DNA of 64,000 nt from Lineus longissimus (Eukaryota > Nemertea > Pilidiophora > Heteronemertea > Lineidae): assembly GCF_910592395.1 (NCBI RefSeq), contig NC_088322.1, positions 15,929,431-15,993,430 on the forward strand. Reading direction: 5' to 3'. This document shows, in pieces, positions 1 through 14,036 of this stretch. The translations under genes and the position numbers were made by a program. Below the pieces are notes generated by a model that was not told the origin of the DNA, did not search any database, and saw only the letters and a list, made by a program, of their open reading frames with translations. Within the stretch, counting starts at the first letter, position 1, and each line of letters starts with the position of its first letter.

Positions 1-605
1 TGCTTTCAATGAGTCGATATATTACGCTCCATCTGGTTAATAATAAATGAGCTAGAGCGGTAAGCGATGTTAACAAGTTGAGTGATGATGTTTGCAGGGT
101 CAGTGTTGGGTCATTATGACAGCCAACACTTACGGTGGTGAAGTGTTTGAGGTAAATATTGCACTCTACCTGCGGTAGGGTAGCACGGTTAGAGAAATAA
201 GGAAGGTTTCTCGTTACGTTGGGCTATTTCAAAATACAATCGTATTCTGCTTCGGTTAACTTGTGTTAATGGAGATGTCCCTATTACCAGGAGGGACGCT
301 CAGGTATGCAGAAACAGCTCCTTCCTAGCAGCAGGAGGGACGCCAAGATATGCAGTAACATGCTAATGGTAGCCTGAGGAAGACTGTGATATGCAACCAA
401 ATGTTTCCCCGATGATCACCGCTGGCGTCGGCAACCTTGAGAGGATGATTAATGATGGGGAGAATCCAGCATCCTGGAGGCTGGCTCCGTTATCCATAAT
501 CAGCCAAGGCGGCCATTAATGATTGAAGGTTGTCATGAACGCTTTCCATCGCCCAGTTCAATGCTTGATCATTCGCACTTTATTTCAATTGACATTTGGT
601 AATGG

Positions 606-820
606 CATGACCGGGTCTAATGCTTAATTCATTCAGCTCTGGTACTGGCATGACCGGGTCTAATGCTTAATTCGTTCAGCTCTGGTACTGTCATGACCGG
701 ATCTAATGCTTAATTCATTCAGCTCTGGTACTGGCATGACCGGGTCTAATGCTTAATTCATTCAGCTCTGGTACTGGCATGACCCGGTCTAAATGCTCAA
801 TTCATTCACACTTTCTTTCA
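606..820. repeat. 43-bp minisatellite, 5 copies
   Basis: Five head-to-tail copies of a 43-bp unit that begins CATGACCGGGTCTAATGC; copies start at 606, 649, 692, 735 and 778. The last copy diverges after its first half. The flanks before 606 and after 800 both carry related CAATTGACATTTGG-like sequence, so the array sits inside an older duplication. No coding sense. Confidence 0.9.
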
Positions 821-1739
821 ATTCACCTTTGGTTATTGCACGATGATAAATAGATAAATAGACGCTACAATAGTGCTCTGTAAACACTCGTTTACGTATG
901 AAGCTATGTTCAAGCAAAGTGTTCGCCATCTCTTTAAGAGCTGGTTGATCGTTGTACGCTTTCAACCACAGTAAAACACATAGATCGAGTTGGAACAATG
1001 TGTGTGTTGGACATGAATCACGAAAAAGTTCCATTCATCAAAGCGAAACAAGTAAAGCAAGGTAATGAATTATAATTACACTTCGTCCTAAGTTGAGCAG
1101 TATCGCTTCTGTATTTCTATATCAAATGTACATGGATGACACAAGAAAGAAACTAGAAACAAGTTCAGCAAAGTTTGAAATTTGTCTTGAAACTGGTTCT
1201 TTCCATATCTCTCCTGTCCTTTTTTTTTAAATATGAAAATATGAAAACACCCACGGTATATCTGTCGGTAGTTGCCTCGCTTCCTCAATAGGATGCCAGC
1301 TAAACTACAGCGACCCATACGTGGTGCTGACTGTCACTGGGGTATTGCAGTGTTATGACAGAGACGACACATAACGTTGAGTTTGGGAGTCTTTTTGACT
1401 CATACCCGAGTGAAAATCAGGGCCGCCTACTGGAAGCCCAATGTCCTATAGAGAATATAAGAGCAGAACTCCTGTTGAAGAGGTTGCCAGCCTAGAACCC
1501 TTCAGTTGACATTTGAAATCATTACCAAAACATCTCTCAGCATAAAACAATAATCGATGACAGCCAAGTTTTCTAAAGTACATTTCCATTATCTCCTTGT
1601 TTCGTAAGTGGATCTCTTGTTGGTGGTGACTCTCCTCCTAATAGTCAGAGCTGTCTGTGTTATGTCATATCATAGCATTAGCTGGATCAAGATCGTCACT
1701 CTCTAAGCAGCCTAATCAAACGGTCAAAATGTCGTGTTA
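821..1739. other. No gene identified
   Basis: Unique-looking sequence. An open minus-strand frame at 789-1034 (81 codons, with the stretch LLWLKAYNDQPALKEM) has a fairly protein-like composition, but no flanking exon or known domain could be assigned, so it is not called as a gene. Confidence 0.3.
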
Positions 1740-2045
1740 TGTCATATCAGAGTATCCAGATCTGTTGAGGTCTTTGAAGGTCTCAGTGATCTCGTATGCG
1801 GCAGAATCCTGGACGATAAACACTGAGATTGAGAGGCAGATTAACGCATTTGAGATGAACTACTAGTCATAGAGAAGATAACGTGGCATCCTTCACACAA
1901 GCCACACCATCAACATCCGAGTTAAAGAGCTAGTCGTCCAGCACTTCGGACACCATGACAGCCTTCTAACCACTGCCAAGAAGACAAAACTACCAACCAA
2001 TGTTCCCTGGCCAGTTCTCGAGATTACAGCAAAGACGTAGACAAA
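1740..2045 (+). mobile_element. Decayed non-LTR retrotransposon (LINE) fragment
   Basis: The plus-strand translation reads SVISYAAESWTINTEIERQ then INAFEMNY, which resembles the conserved end of LINE reverse transcriptases (YGaEsWtl...IerrinafE). After in-frame stops near 1864-1881 it continues in the same frame with a segment resembling RVKELVVQHFGHHDSLLTT, like the region following the RT domain. It is therefore a broken 3' part of an ORF2-like gene. There is no endonuclease or RT active-site block, so it is inactive. The family (RTE-, CR1- or Jockey-like) cannot be assigned by eye. Confidence 0.55.
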
Positions 2046-5000
2046 GACTTCCACCCACGCCCATTCCACCATTCTCCAGCCCGACACGAGTCACCGGTGT
2101 AACTCATGAGGCAATCGATCTTTCCAGATTTCAACCCCTTCAACCTTACCCTTCCACCAATCTCCACCTCCACACAATCTCAGCCACCACCCGCAATCCA
2201 ATACGACTCTGCTACTCGGGTTAAAATCCATTGCATGCCAATCTCCGCTCTATTGATTGATTTTCTGTAGGTACATGTCATAAATCTTACTGTGTCAGAT
2301 TTACCTGTCATCGGGGTAACCATTCTGATTGGCAGGGTTGGCAATCCAGGTCGAGTCTGACTTGTTACCGAGAAGTGATTGGAATGAGACGGCATATGAT
2401 AGAAGCCTGACTGGAGGGAAGTCTGATAGTCTGGTACCTCAATTGTGTCAGGCCACTCTGAGTTGCGTAGTGGCCCAACGAGCCCATTAGGAGGTGTAAT
2501 GAGTCATGTACCTTATGGGGTTCATACGATGGAAACTTTCTACACCAGAACAACAATGAGATGAAACGACGTCCACAAAAGCAATCACATCTGGCAAGTT
2601 CCGTCTCAACGTTTGGCTTCCATCGTGACGTCATTTACTGCCTCAGTTTGCTCGTCCGCGTGATGTTGATTGACATCATGTCATCAGGTGTTGCGTGGGT
2701 GTCACGAAGTTCGTACGAGCACTGAAAAGGTACGTGCCTCACAGTGCCATCTAAGTATTCATCAAAGTCCACTCTTCATTGACTTTCTTTCCTTTTCAGC
2801 CAAATACGTATTCATAAGTCTTTCCAAGGCAGCCACACTTACACCTGTCACTGGGGTAACCAGACTTGATTGGCAGAGATGCCATTCCCAGTGAGCTTGC
2901 GTCAGGATAAGATACGTTTGATCACCTCATGGTTTCAAAGGAAAGATCCACTTGATCAAAGCCCTCGCATTTCACACTTTCCTAGATAAACATCTTTAAC
3001 ATGATATATGACAACTTTTTTTTCGTGTTAGTTGCATTTACGTTTTTAGCTTTGTTGAAGAAATGGCGCACTGCAGAATGGTGATTTTCATCACTGAGAC
3101 GTGATATCTTATCAAAGCGGTTAGATATCTATTGTAATTCACAGCAGTACCCTTTCTTAGTGCAGTCTTGCAGAGTCGCAAATTTGTCGCATGCGATGAC
3201 GGCGATAAAGATTTTATTGAGCGGAACTCCACACATCTTCAATCCTTGACAGTGATATACCAAGCAGAGATAATTCTGCTATTCTTTTCAACATCAAATA
3301 GAAACCATATCATATTGCAGCGATGCCTGCTTCTTGTCGCAGACAGGTGACCCTGCAGAATAGTGATTTTCATCCCTTGGATAGAGTTTCCTACAGCCTT
3401 GATCTTCTACAGTGACCACTTTCCAATACACCATAAGAAAACAGCCGACCAAAATGAACTTTTTCCACATCAAATAGCAACCTATGACGTATTGAACCTA
3501 TAGCCATCAAAGAAGCTGCAGCCTGACTTTGAGGATGTTGTTGTGGCTCGTGCCGCTGGCGCTGTGTAGGCTTGATTAATACGTATTATCTCTCGCATCT
3601 CAGATAGATCAAATAGGCATCGCTACAAATTAACACAAATACGAGCAACAGCCATGAGCGGCAGCGACCCGAGATGAAAGTGCAGACAGAGATGCTATGT
3701 GATCACGCTGATGTTAATGATGTATGGGGGCATGATGGATCAAATGTGGGTTGGTCTGGGGGTGTTGGTTTCCTCCTACAGGACATCCCACTCACGGGCA
3801 GATCCAGAATTCTGAGAATGACGACAACTTTAAAGATTGTCTGCAACTAAGAGATGCATGCCCAGTGGATCTACCACTGGAGTTATCTGGGGCATTTTCA
3901 CCCATGACATCACTGAGTGGTAATAAGTGTACATTTTGAATAGATACGCGGTAATCCAGCAAACCGAGCGCATCAATGACATCATCTCAAACGTTGACAT
4001 TAACTAGCTTTCCACCTCGAGCATAGTTCCCACACCTTTGACAAAATAGATCAATATGAAATCAATAATCTAAATACAAATCAATCTGTTACTAAATTTA
4101 TACAAAATTCCTATTAATAACATTTAAGTATTTTCGTAGAAAGTAATAACTTCAAATATGTACGAATCCGTGAGATAATTCAGTCTACATTAACAAACTA
4201 ACATCGATTATCATGATAAAGTCTGTCATTTCCACCTTTTTGAAGAGGAGGAGCGCTTTTTGTGATATTAGATCAAAAACAATTACATTCAATAACTATT
4301 ATTTCTTTCTGTACTTTGTTGACCTGGCGACCTTTCTGAAGAGTGGGTTGGTATAAGTTACTGTTTGCCTGCCGCGGGCCCTGCACATTTTTTTCATATT
4401 TTTGAAAAGAAACAATATTATGTTCGGCAGTTGGAACAATCTAATCTCAAAGGTGCCTCATTTCTAAACATAGCACGACCAGAAAATTAGGGAACATTGT
4501 TCAAAATATTGATCATGTTTTGTAATTAATAATTCAATGCAGAGGAAAGGTTGTTGCCAACGATTCGGATGACGTATAAGCCTACAACCTTATCGTGTCG
4601 ACCTTAATTCCTGTAAATTAGCCAATCACGTCCCTGCATCCCTGCATTCTGCATCCCTGTCGTGTTCCTTTGCAACGAACAAATCACAGGCTTCGTTTCT
4701 GGGTCAATTCCGGTCAAACTCTGTTTTCGGACTCTTGACGAATGAATGCCTGGCGGACATTGACACGGTAGGTAACGACTTACAAACCAATGAAAGTCCC
4801 GCTTCCCCCTCCGACAACAGGAAGCACGTTTGCCGTTTCAGATCACGTAGAGAAATCGTTTGACGATTCCTAAGAACATAAGGCTTCAAGAAGATCAAAG
4901 TCATTTGATGTAGCATTAGCTGTGTGGAATTGCTCTGTTAGAGGAAACGGTTTCACGCCGAATTGATAAGAATTGCTGTACATTTATGTATTCATTGCGT

Positions 5001-6563
5001 CAGAAGTCATAATCTTCAGATGAAACAACAACTGAGAAATATCTGAATCCCGTAAGCATTACAGAGAAACAGAATAACAATATGTTTTCTCTCGTTTCAT
5101 CCATGTGTATCAACAGTATGATGATAGCATTTTAAAGGGGAAAAACAGACAGGAGCAGGGGGTAAATTCGTCATCTTCACTTTGCTGATATACACAGAGG
5201 TCACTGGGTCATGTCAGATTCAGCCTATAGAGTCCCATTAACTAGTGAGTGCTAAAGGATCATTGGTGCGATTCTTGGATCAAGACCCCAATTTCCAGCC
5301 AAGACGTCTTGTCAAAAGATCTGTCAGCACAGACTTCTCTCCCGAAGTATCAATATGCTTACTGATATTCAGCACTATATTCTGTTGATAAAATGTCCTA
5401 GTACTGACGCCAGTCTAAATGCAAAGGTTGCGCTTGCCTTTTTCTTCTTGAACATTTTCAGCTATTACATATATTTTGAAGGTGTTCAGCTTGCAATCTG
5501 ATGACGATAAAAGCTTGTATTTCAAACTGGGAGTGTATCTCTCGTTCTGTGTCGATCCCCTTTACATCCACCACATCAACACATCATCACTCCGCACCAC
5601 CCTACAGGCCTGCAGTCATAATTACCACACAAAAGCAAGCGCCACGTGTTAAAGGGCCACTACCATCTTATGATGTTGCAATCACCCTCAAGCAATCTTT
5701 GAGATTTTGGTCCGACACATATATGATTGCAAAGTCGTCTTTTTCGCAGGTGGTTGCTTAGCAACCTTTGAATTAAGAGGACTGATGTCATTGACTTGTA
5801 ACGAAAAGCTGGCCAAGCTATTGCGTTTGTAAGATGGTGGGATTTTTGTGAAATTAAATACGTTATTTGGTAGTAAAGGTTTGAGGTGAAACTATAGTGA
5901 CTCCATTTTGTCAATCTAAAAAACTCCAGAACTCATCCCAAGTCCACAAAAACTGATGCACATTGTACTCGGAGGACATTGTCACATTAGTTAGACAGTT
6001 ACTCCAGCTTTTATGACATGGTCATTGGTATTTGTCTTCTTGGCACATGGTCATCAGCCGCAGGGAATGAGATAGCCTAATGGTAAAGTCACCCAAAATG
6101 ACACATCTCAAAAGACAATCGTCACCTCTTGATTAGACACTCGCCAGCGAAAAATTGGAAAAAATGGATCGGAAATGGAAAATGGCGGATGTGACCAGCA
6201 GCAGAGTTATAGGATAACAGCATTGGCGTTTGATCTTCTGATCAGCAAATGATCCTTCATCCTAGTTTAACTTTAACCTGAATGATCCATCGTTTTCTGC
6301 AGAAAACTGCAAGTCATCTACAGGAGATTGAGCCCAACTCGTTTGGAATATACCTTATGATAACTAAATCAAGTGGTAAAAAGAGTATTTGATCCAGGGT
6401 GAGGCCACTAGTTGATGTCCCTTCTGTATCGAGGTACCTCACAGGACGGTGCCACCTTTAGGTTAACCAAGCAATCAAAAGCAATGCTGAGGTAGCCTAT
6501 CATATCATAGAACTGCTTGATATCACCACGACTCACGCATCTCAGTGTCAATTACGACCTCAT
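2046..6563. other. Intergenic, no gene; weak dispersed duplications
   Basis: No coding region supported. There are diverged internal duplications: 2306-2352 and 2843-2889 share GGGGTAACCA...TGATTGGCAG. 3071-3095 and 3353-3377 share GCAGAAT-GTGATTTTCATC. 3290-3308 and 3467-3485 share ACATCAAATAG-AACC. These look like old tandem or transposon-related copies. A perfect 15-bp palindrome GGTTGCTTAGCAACC lies at 5752-5766 (RFX X-box-like). Confidence 0.45.
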
Positions 6564-6583
6564 CCCCCCCCCCCCCCCCCCCC
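6564..6583. repeat. Homopolymer C(20), followed by a short CA repeat
   Basis: Twenty consecutive cytosines, then an (AC)n stretch at about 6598-6610. The length of such a run is often misread in sequencing, so it should be treated as approximate. Confidence 0.9.
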
Positions 6584-7210
6584 ATCACCGCCTGCCACAA
6601 ACACACACACAGTGACACATGGAAAACACGTAGAAATGATGGTCAAGTTGGTCTAACTGCAAGAAAACAATATTAAAGAGCACATCAATGTATGATCAGC
6701 AAGAACACCTGATGTGACACGGACACGACTACGGCAGGATTTGTGAGACTGTCTGATTGTCGCACGCCATGCCACAGTTTCCCGACAAGCGAAAGCACAA
6801 TCAGTGCAAAAACAAACTAAGTCCAATTCAACCTCAACTGACCAGAAGAACCAACAGACTGAACCGACGATGCACATCGTAATGTACTGTGGAACTGACT
6901 AGGTTGGATTGGTGCCAGTTCTTCACAATGTTCCACCACAAACTGAAAGAATGTCCCATGCATTTTGAAACAAAGCTATACAACAATGCACACGAGAGTC
7001 CAGCCACCTCAGAGTGATACCAATCGTGAACCACTACACAAACGAAGTGCCTTCGTGATTCCGAATCCAGCTTGGACATTAACATTTTTCAATCAGCAGG
7101 GATTAGCATTCTCGCACCAGTTACTAACAAGACTTCGGCGACGTTGTTGGTTGTGATTGGCTTCGTTTTACACTAATTGGCTTTGTAAGATGTTCAGAAG
7201 ATTGTTGAGC
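6584..7210. other. Intergenic, nothing identified
   Basis: Short open frames on both strands overlap each other and show no conserved domain. No repeat unit or RNA gene was seen. Confidence 0.4.
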
Positions 7211-7550
7211 AGGGACATGAAGCTTGGAGGTTGACGTAAACTTAAAGGAGCTATGTCCCACACAGAATCATGGCCAGTAGGGACATGAAGCTTGGAGGTT
7301 GACGTAAACTTAAAGGAGCTATGTCCCACACAGAATCATGGCCAGTAGGGACATGAAGCTTGGAGGTTGACGTAAACTTAAAGGAGCTATGTCCCACACA
7401 GAATCATGGCCAGTAGGGACATGAAGCTTGGAGGTTGACGTAAACTTAAAGGAGCTATGTCCCACACAGAATCATGGCCAGTAGGGACATGAAGCTTGGA
7501 GGTTGACGTAAACTTAAAGGAGCTATGCCCCACACAGAATCATGGCCATT
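7211..7550. repeat. 68-bp minisatellite, 5 copies
   Basis: Near-identical 68-bp units starting AGGGACATGAAGCTTGGAGG at 7211, 7279, 7347, 7415 and 7483. Only single-base differences are visible (TGTCCC to TGCCCC in the last copy), so expansion was recent. Confidence 0.95.
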
Positions 7551-8904
7551 AACGTAGCAGTAACCTTGCCAACCACAGACACAATAACTACCAGTTGATA
7601 CAGGATCTATCAGTCTGGGGAAAAATCCCTCCGTTAGGAACTGGTGTCTCAAAAATAAAATCAATCGAGCAATTAGAATTGGATAGTGAGACCAATGACA
7701 CGTTTAGTTGCCAACCTGAACATTTTGCTTCCAAAGAATAGAACAACAAAGATTTAAAGTATGATACATGTAGATCAAAGGATCTTATTTAAGAAGTTGC
7801 ATGTCTCCTGAAATCCTTGGGGTATTTCTGTATAGAATTGATATATCTAAATATGCTCGGGTTGTCCCGATCGCTAAGGCGGTTGCCATCGGTAACCAGA
7901 AGAATCGTAGTCACCGGTGGTTACTGTTCATGTTCGTTCAGGCATTATGGGATTTCTGATAGCAATCGAGGGGAAAATTATTCGGTGATGATTGATACTG
8001 CTCCTCTGAGCGTGAACTAACTGATCTTTGACGGGATGGCTTCATATATAATAAGATATTGCAATAGCTGAATAGGAGTTAGAGAATGACATGGAGAGGG
8101 GGAGGGTTAGTGAGAGAGCTTCAATGAAAGGTGTGGGGATGTACATCAACTCGGAGTCATTCCAGCCATCGGCGGGTAAACAATGTGTCACTACATCTGT
8201 ACGTGACAGTGTCCTATCTCAAGGATTCCACCACTGAACCCTTTATAATTGTCAAGCCACGTGAGTAATTTATGATATCGATAATCAATCTCACAATACA
8301 TCATTCAGTGATAATATGATGTCATCGCGACCATAATTGTCATGTTCAGTCATATGGAATCGATATCTGCCACAACTTGTTAAGAACGCTTGCACGCGGT
8401 GAAGTAATTTTTCCCGCTGGAGGAAAGACTGTGGAAACACACGGAGGGTGTTTTGGTACCGAGGGGTCTTTCTCGCAGCAGTTCATGGGTGATACTGAGT
8501 AATGTGGTCCACTGTCCGTAACCAAGATGATGGATGACAGCTTTGATTACAGAACAGCATCAGATAATGGGATGGGAGGAAATGATAGGGACATGTGGGG
8601 ACATGCAGGCAACATTAACAGAATGTGTTTTGGAAGAGAAGGGATATAGGGGACTATTCCTCCTGTTACACCAACTACAGGATGCGAAAGACAGGACACT
8701 TTTCCTCCTGTTACACTAGCCACAAGCTACATATACAAAAGACTGAGGACTATTCCTTCTGTTTCACCAGCTACAGGTTGTAAAAGAGAAGGACCTCTTC
8801 TTGTTCTGTTCTCTGAACGTCCAGTTGGATCCCCACAGCTGTGTCGCCAGGGACCCAATTTAATGTATCTTGGACAACTTGGTAGGTCTATATTGTCCCA
8901 TCCT
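7551..8904. other. Intergenic, nothing coding identified
   Basis: No gene supported. An X-box-like imperfect palindrome GTTGCCATCGGTAAC lies at 7882-7896. Around 8650-8810 a loose CCTCCTGTTACAC/ACTA-like motif recurs three times. Confidence 0.4.
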
Positions 8905-9416
8905 GAACCTCAGAACAACACTCGGCACTAACGACCGAACCTCAGAACAACACTCGGCACTAACGACCGAACCTCAGAACAACACTCGGCACTAACGACC
9001 GAACCTCAGAACAACACTCGGCACAAACGACCGAACCTCAGAACAACACTCGGCACTAACGACCGAACCTCAGAACAACACTCGGCACTAACGACCGAAC
9101 CTCAGAACAACACTCGGCACTAACGACCGAACCTCAGAACAACACTCGGCACTAACGACCGAACCTCAGAACAACACTCGGCACTAACGACCGAACCTCA
9201 GAACAACACTCGGCACTAACGACCGAACCTCAGAACAACACTCGGCACTAACGACCGAACCTCAGAACAACACTCGGCACTAACGACCGAACCTCAGAAC
9301 AACACTCGGCACTAACGACCGAACCTCAGAAGAACACTCGGCACTAACGACCGAACCTCAGAACAACACTCGGCACTAACGACCGAACCTCAGAACAACA
9401 CTCGGCACTAACGACC
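8905..9416. repeat. 32-bp minisatellite, 16 copies
   Basis: Exactly sixteen 32-bp units, each beginning GAACCTCAGAACAACACTCG and ending in GCACTAACGACC. A few point variants are seen (ACAAACGACC in one copy, AGAAGAAC in another). The very high identity indicates recent homogenisation. Confidence 0.97.
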
Positions 9417-12400
9417 GAACGTGTGCGAGGGGAGGAGGAGACTACTGAAAGTGGGTTTGCGAGGATGACACTGTCCACAAACCAAGTCATCAACATAACA
9501 ACTCTGGATGCTGCATATAAGAGTTGCCCCTCAATGTCAATGATGCGGGTCGTTGATAACAGTTTCCGAATGCTCAGGTATGTGCATGCAGCAAGACATG
9601 TTTATCTCCCAGACACGTCTAGTCCATCACTTCTAACCAAAGGAATCATAGATATGTCATCGTTTGATGGAGTGGCTTCGATGATGGATGGATGATATCA
9701 GTAAGCCAGGGCCGAGTGTGCGAGATGTCTCAGTTAAAGGCCAAGTTAATTCATTTGTGGTCTTTTTAATTATGTAATAGAAGAGCCTTTCAAATAAACT
9801 TGCAGATTTTGTATTTTAAGACATTCGTTATGCATACCAAGTTTCAGCAGGCTAGGGTGCATACCTACTGCACTATACGGCCATGTAGTGGCCGACTCTA
9901 AACGATGGACATGACAAACCTGAACTCGGAAGATTCGTTTAATACTGAACCTCACTCTTTCAATGATGGACGACTCACCACGGAACAAGACGCGAGAGTT
10001 GAAAAGGTTCCGATTTTATCCGGCCGGTTTCTGAACTTCTGACTTCTGACATGAGCAAGTCTGCTGCTCCTGTCAGGCCTGTCAGACCTTTAGAATGTTG
10101 GAGGTTTTGTGATTCCTGGGAGCTGAGTCACGGCACGGCAGCAGAAGAGGCCCAAGAAATTTCATATTCTATCGGTTTCAGTGGCTATTTACTCTCGTCA
10201 CGTCATGAACTGCTGAACCGCATTGAATATGTAGCGGCTACCGCTCTCTTCATTCCAATTGTACTTCGGTAGCCAAGTGGTCTGAGGCGCCTACCCGATT
10301 GGTTTTTCTTTTTGCGCTGGTTCGAATCCCACCGGGGAATCTTTGAGAAACAAATTGTATCACGCTGTGATAAATATAGTTCTTTCCTCATCCGCTAGAG
10401 GGCTGAGATAATCATGAACTGTTCAGTGGTATCGTGGAACTGTTCATATGCCGTCGTCATCCGTCAAGGGGAATCGGAGATTGCCCGATTGTTTCCGATC
10501 ATTACCGATTTGAATCATCTCCCATGCTTTGCCGGTGCCGGTGATGCCGACGCTGTTTCGTTAGTAATCATAAAGTAAAGTAGCAAATTGGAAACGCTTG
10601 GCTTAGGCGTACGTGTTGCTACAGCAGTAACCTCCAGAGGGAATTATGGTCATCAACAAACTATACTTTCGTTAAGAAGTTGACAGGTTTGGAAATGAGC
10701 AGTGTAAAACTTCACCACAGTGAAATCTTCGTCCTTCAACGCCATGTTGCAAATTTGGCAAGCGGAAGTGCGCCAAGACCTCCTGAGCACCCAGTATCAT
10801 AACTAACACCCTGTTACGTTAGCCGTGCCCTAACCAACCTCGTTGCCAAGCAACCTGACATAAACGCAAATGCGCAATTCAGCAGAATCTGTGGATGAAT
10901 GGGTCTGTATTATGCAACTTGAGATTGGGATATGTAAGAGCTAAGCGCTACAAGGTTGGTGAAGAACAATCAGTCATCATCCTCAGTTGTCGGCGCATCA
11001 GTGAGACAACCTCGCATCAAAAATGTAAATATCGCGCGGAACTGTTTGAAGGAACGAACATGGCGTTTCTTTTTTGATGGCGTCTGTGTTACCATGAGAT
11101 TATACTCTTTCACCAGTCTCCATTCGAGGTTCCCTGGACTACCATGAGACGTGACCGTCACATTTGGAACTATGCCTGCTGTGCCACCACAAACTAAATA
11201 TATGAAAATTCTTATGTTTAATCAAATTACTGCTGTGATGTGTATCCTGGACGAAGAGTACCCTTGACATTTCAGTCAAGAACTAATTGTAAAAACCCTC
11301 ACCGGTCTCTGTAGAAATAGTTTTAATGTGGGCTTGTGGTATTGTAATATGAGTGTGACATTTGTCTGCCACACTAGTCACATTGCATTGGTGAAATATA
11401 GAGAGAGTAACGTTACCACTAAACTACACGAGGTACCACACGTCAGATTAGGTTTTAATCAAATTTACCTAACGATGATTACAGTTTTTTCAAAATGCAA
11501 TTATTTTCTTTCAGAGATAAAAACTCAATTACTTTCAGAGTGTTTTCTAACAAGTTAATGCAATGACTATCAAATTGATACCGGTATGCTGGATTGTAAG
11601 TTAACATAATATCGGTTGAAAATGTCATCGTGGTTCAACTAGAGAATGCATTCTATAATGTTTGTTCCATGAAATTTTACAAGAATATAAAAGTCTATTG
11701 AGTTCATTTTCAGCGAAACAAGGAATTTCAAAGATTTAACTGTGGCACTTATCTCATTTCGAACTCCCAAATCGATTTCAAACCTCACAACACCGATTAT
11801 AACTGATTTTTAACGTCTACAAACGAAACCGCATGCCATCCATTCAAACCATACATCATCACATAAGACTCGGTAAAAAGTGAAAGCAACTCAGTGAGTT
11901 GGCTTCATTTCCTCTCCTCCTTTGCTTGTGTGTTTTTTCTGTCTGATTGATTAATGGCCTCGCCCACGCATGCCGTGTATCAGAGAGAATGACCCGATTG
12001 CATTTAGTTATAGTACAGGGCGTTCCGAGCAAAATACAGCGACAAGTTCCGCAGTCTGGTGACAGAATTCTCGATAGTGCTTGCTGCGGTACCAATCAAC
12101 AGTCATAATTTGACACAGATTCTGGTTAGGGGGTCAATGAATATAACCTCGCTCCTCAAGCGTTGCTGTACCAGTGATGTACAGTAAAATGTACAGCGAT
12201 ATGTAGATGGTTCTGAGGCTGACTTAGGTTGATGCAGACAAGATTGGTTAGTCTTTTTCTAGAGCAGGAAGAAGCTTGACTGAAGCAGGTGGATGGATGT
12301 CTGAACAGACAGATACGGGACAAGGAGTGGATGCAGCGTCTGACATCAGAGATTAGATGCTAATGACAGCCCTGGATACAACCTCAGCTCCACAACGAGT

Positions 12401-13852
12401 GCCTGGATCCTACTAGGATCAAACCTCACCTCACAACAGGTGCCTGAATCCAACCTCCTCTGCAGATACCATGGACAGACAACAGGAATAGAAAGTCTCG
12501 GTCAAAACGTTTCGCAGACTTCCTAGTCTCACTGCGCGACTCTTAAACCACGGGAAAAAAAGTGTTACGCAACAAGTATTAGAGACAACCTGCAAGTGCT
12601 GTGTTCCACTAAAGCATCAGAGATGCTTCCCTAGAGATGTATCCCGCCAAGTATCGATGATCATTCTCTCGCTTTGATCTCTGTCTGGTCCTCCTCAAGA
12701 TCCATCTCAATTCAATTATACAACTCCCTCTTTACAGCCGTTTCTAATTTATAACCAATCAGCGGCAGAATCCTTTACCGTTAAACTGCTTCATTTAAAA
12801 TTTATCGTTTGTATCCCTTGTGGGATCGTTTCTGATCAATGACTAATTGCTCCTCAATTTGCTACGAGTTTGTCGGTTATTTTATCACACAATTTGTTTA
12901 AAATGTTAATGACTCCATTTTTATCTCAATCGAGCAAAATTGCGTACGAATGAAATACTTTTGTCTTTGATTGGAGACTGTGTACTTTACTGCCCCAATT
13001 CATTCCACCGCCTGATCTGGAAACCTTTCTGGACAAACCCAGTGCCTGCTCCACGCTACTCTCGGACAGCTCGGGAAAGTCCGGTCTCCGATGCCTGTCA
13101 GCAGCTTGCTTAAAAACCACCCTTGCGATCTAGCACGCAACCAAAGATCTAAAATAGCCCAAGTAATAAGGAGAAAAAAGTCCTCCGTGCTAGAATCTAA
13201 AGGACAACAAACCAAGCTACCCGCTAATGCCATTTATTACCGGCGACTTCCCCAGACGCCTGCCCTCGGTATCGGCATAAACCTTTGTTAATCTGACAGC
13301 TTACCAGAAAAATACTAAACCGGCTGACAGCAACACCAACATTGCATGCTGGACCCTCAAGTCGTCATGGTAGCCATTACTCATTTTAAAAACATCCGTG
13401 GTGAAAAAACAAATTATCGACATTCGGATTATCGACCTCGGGTAATGGTTTCGCTATTGGTTTTCCTGGGGCCGAGGATACAGCCAGGTGTCGGCTCATG
13501 GACAAAAATTTGAAAATTGGGTGTGAGGAAAACGATTGAAAATACAAACTACCAATAAAATGTTACCTGTTCAAGGAAAAAAGGTCGCCAGAAACTTAAC
13601 AAAAACCAATGAGGAGCTTGTACCATTTATGCTAATCCAATGTGATAAAAGAAACTGGAAAGGCCAAGAACAGCCATCCTTCTAGGCTTAATGAAGCTAC
13701 AGACGCCACAACTGTCCAGCAGCTCACCAACTACAGGAAAAACTCTAGCATTACCTGGGGATTTTTTGTAACTCAGGCGAATATTAGATGAAGAATCCAA
13801 TAATACGCCCAGGAAATAAATGGGTCTCCAATACAACCCCTCACTAATGATA
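9417..13852. other. Intergenic, no gene; one tRNA-like sequence inside
   Basis: Only short overlapping open frames without recognisable domains. An X-box-like palindrome GTTGCCAAGCAAC is at 10842-10854. The tRNA-like sequence at 10262-10340 is listed separately. Confidence 0.4.
10262..10340 (+). mobile_element. tRNA-like sequence (SINE head or tRNA relic)
   Basis: A good RNA polymerase III A box, TAGCCAAGTGG (10270-10280), and a perfect B box, GGTTCGAATCC (10319-10329), are spaced as in a long-variable-arm tRNA of the Leu/Ser type. The acceptor arms do not pair convincingly and no clear anticodon arm can be drawn. A tRNA-derived SINE or a tRNA pseudogene is therefore more likely than a working tRNA. 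Confidence 0.4.
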
Positions 13853-14036
13853 TCACGGTGGAACCTCCCTTAGCGGACACCTTTCTATTAAGGACACCCT
13901 ATCTATCGACGACGCTAGTTTTGGTCCAAAGTTAGTTTTTTCCGTTCAATTTGACCTCTCTAATCAGGACTCCACTGTATTAAGGACATCAGACTGTCAG
14001 TCTCGAGGGTGTCCTTAATAGAGAGGTTCTACTGTA
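13853..14036. mobile_element. MITE-like inverted-repeat fragment
   Basis: The left end (GGTGGAACCTCCC, then CTATTAAGGACACCC) is mirrored at the right end (GGGTGTCCTTAATAGAGAGG, then TTCTACTGT), giving imperfect terminal inverted repeats. The motif TATTAAGGACA also recurs internally. This organisation is typical of short non-autonomous DNA transposons of invertebrates. No ORF; the superfamily is not assigned. Confidence 0.55.

Noticed and set aside
8905-9416. CRISPR-like regular repeats
   Set aside because: Units are contiguous 32-bp copies without unique spacers, in a eukaryotic genome; this is a minisatellite. The same holds for the other arrays.
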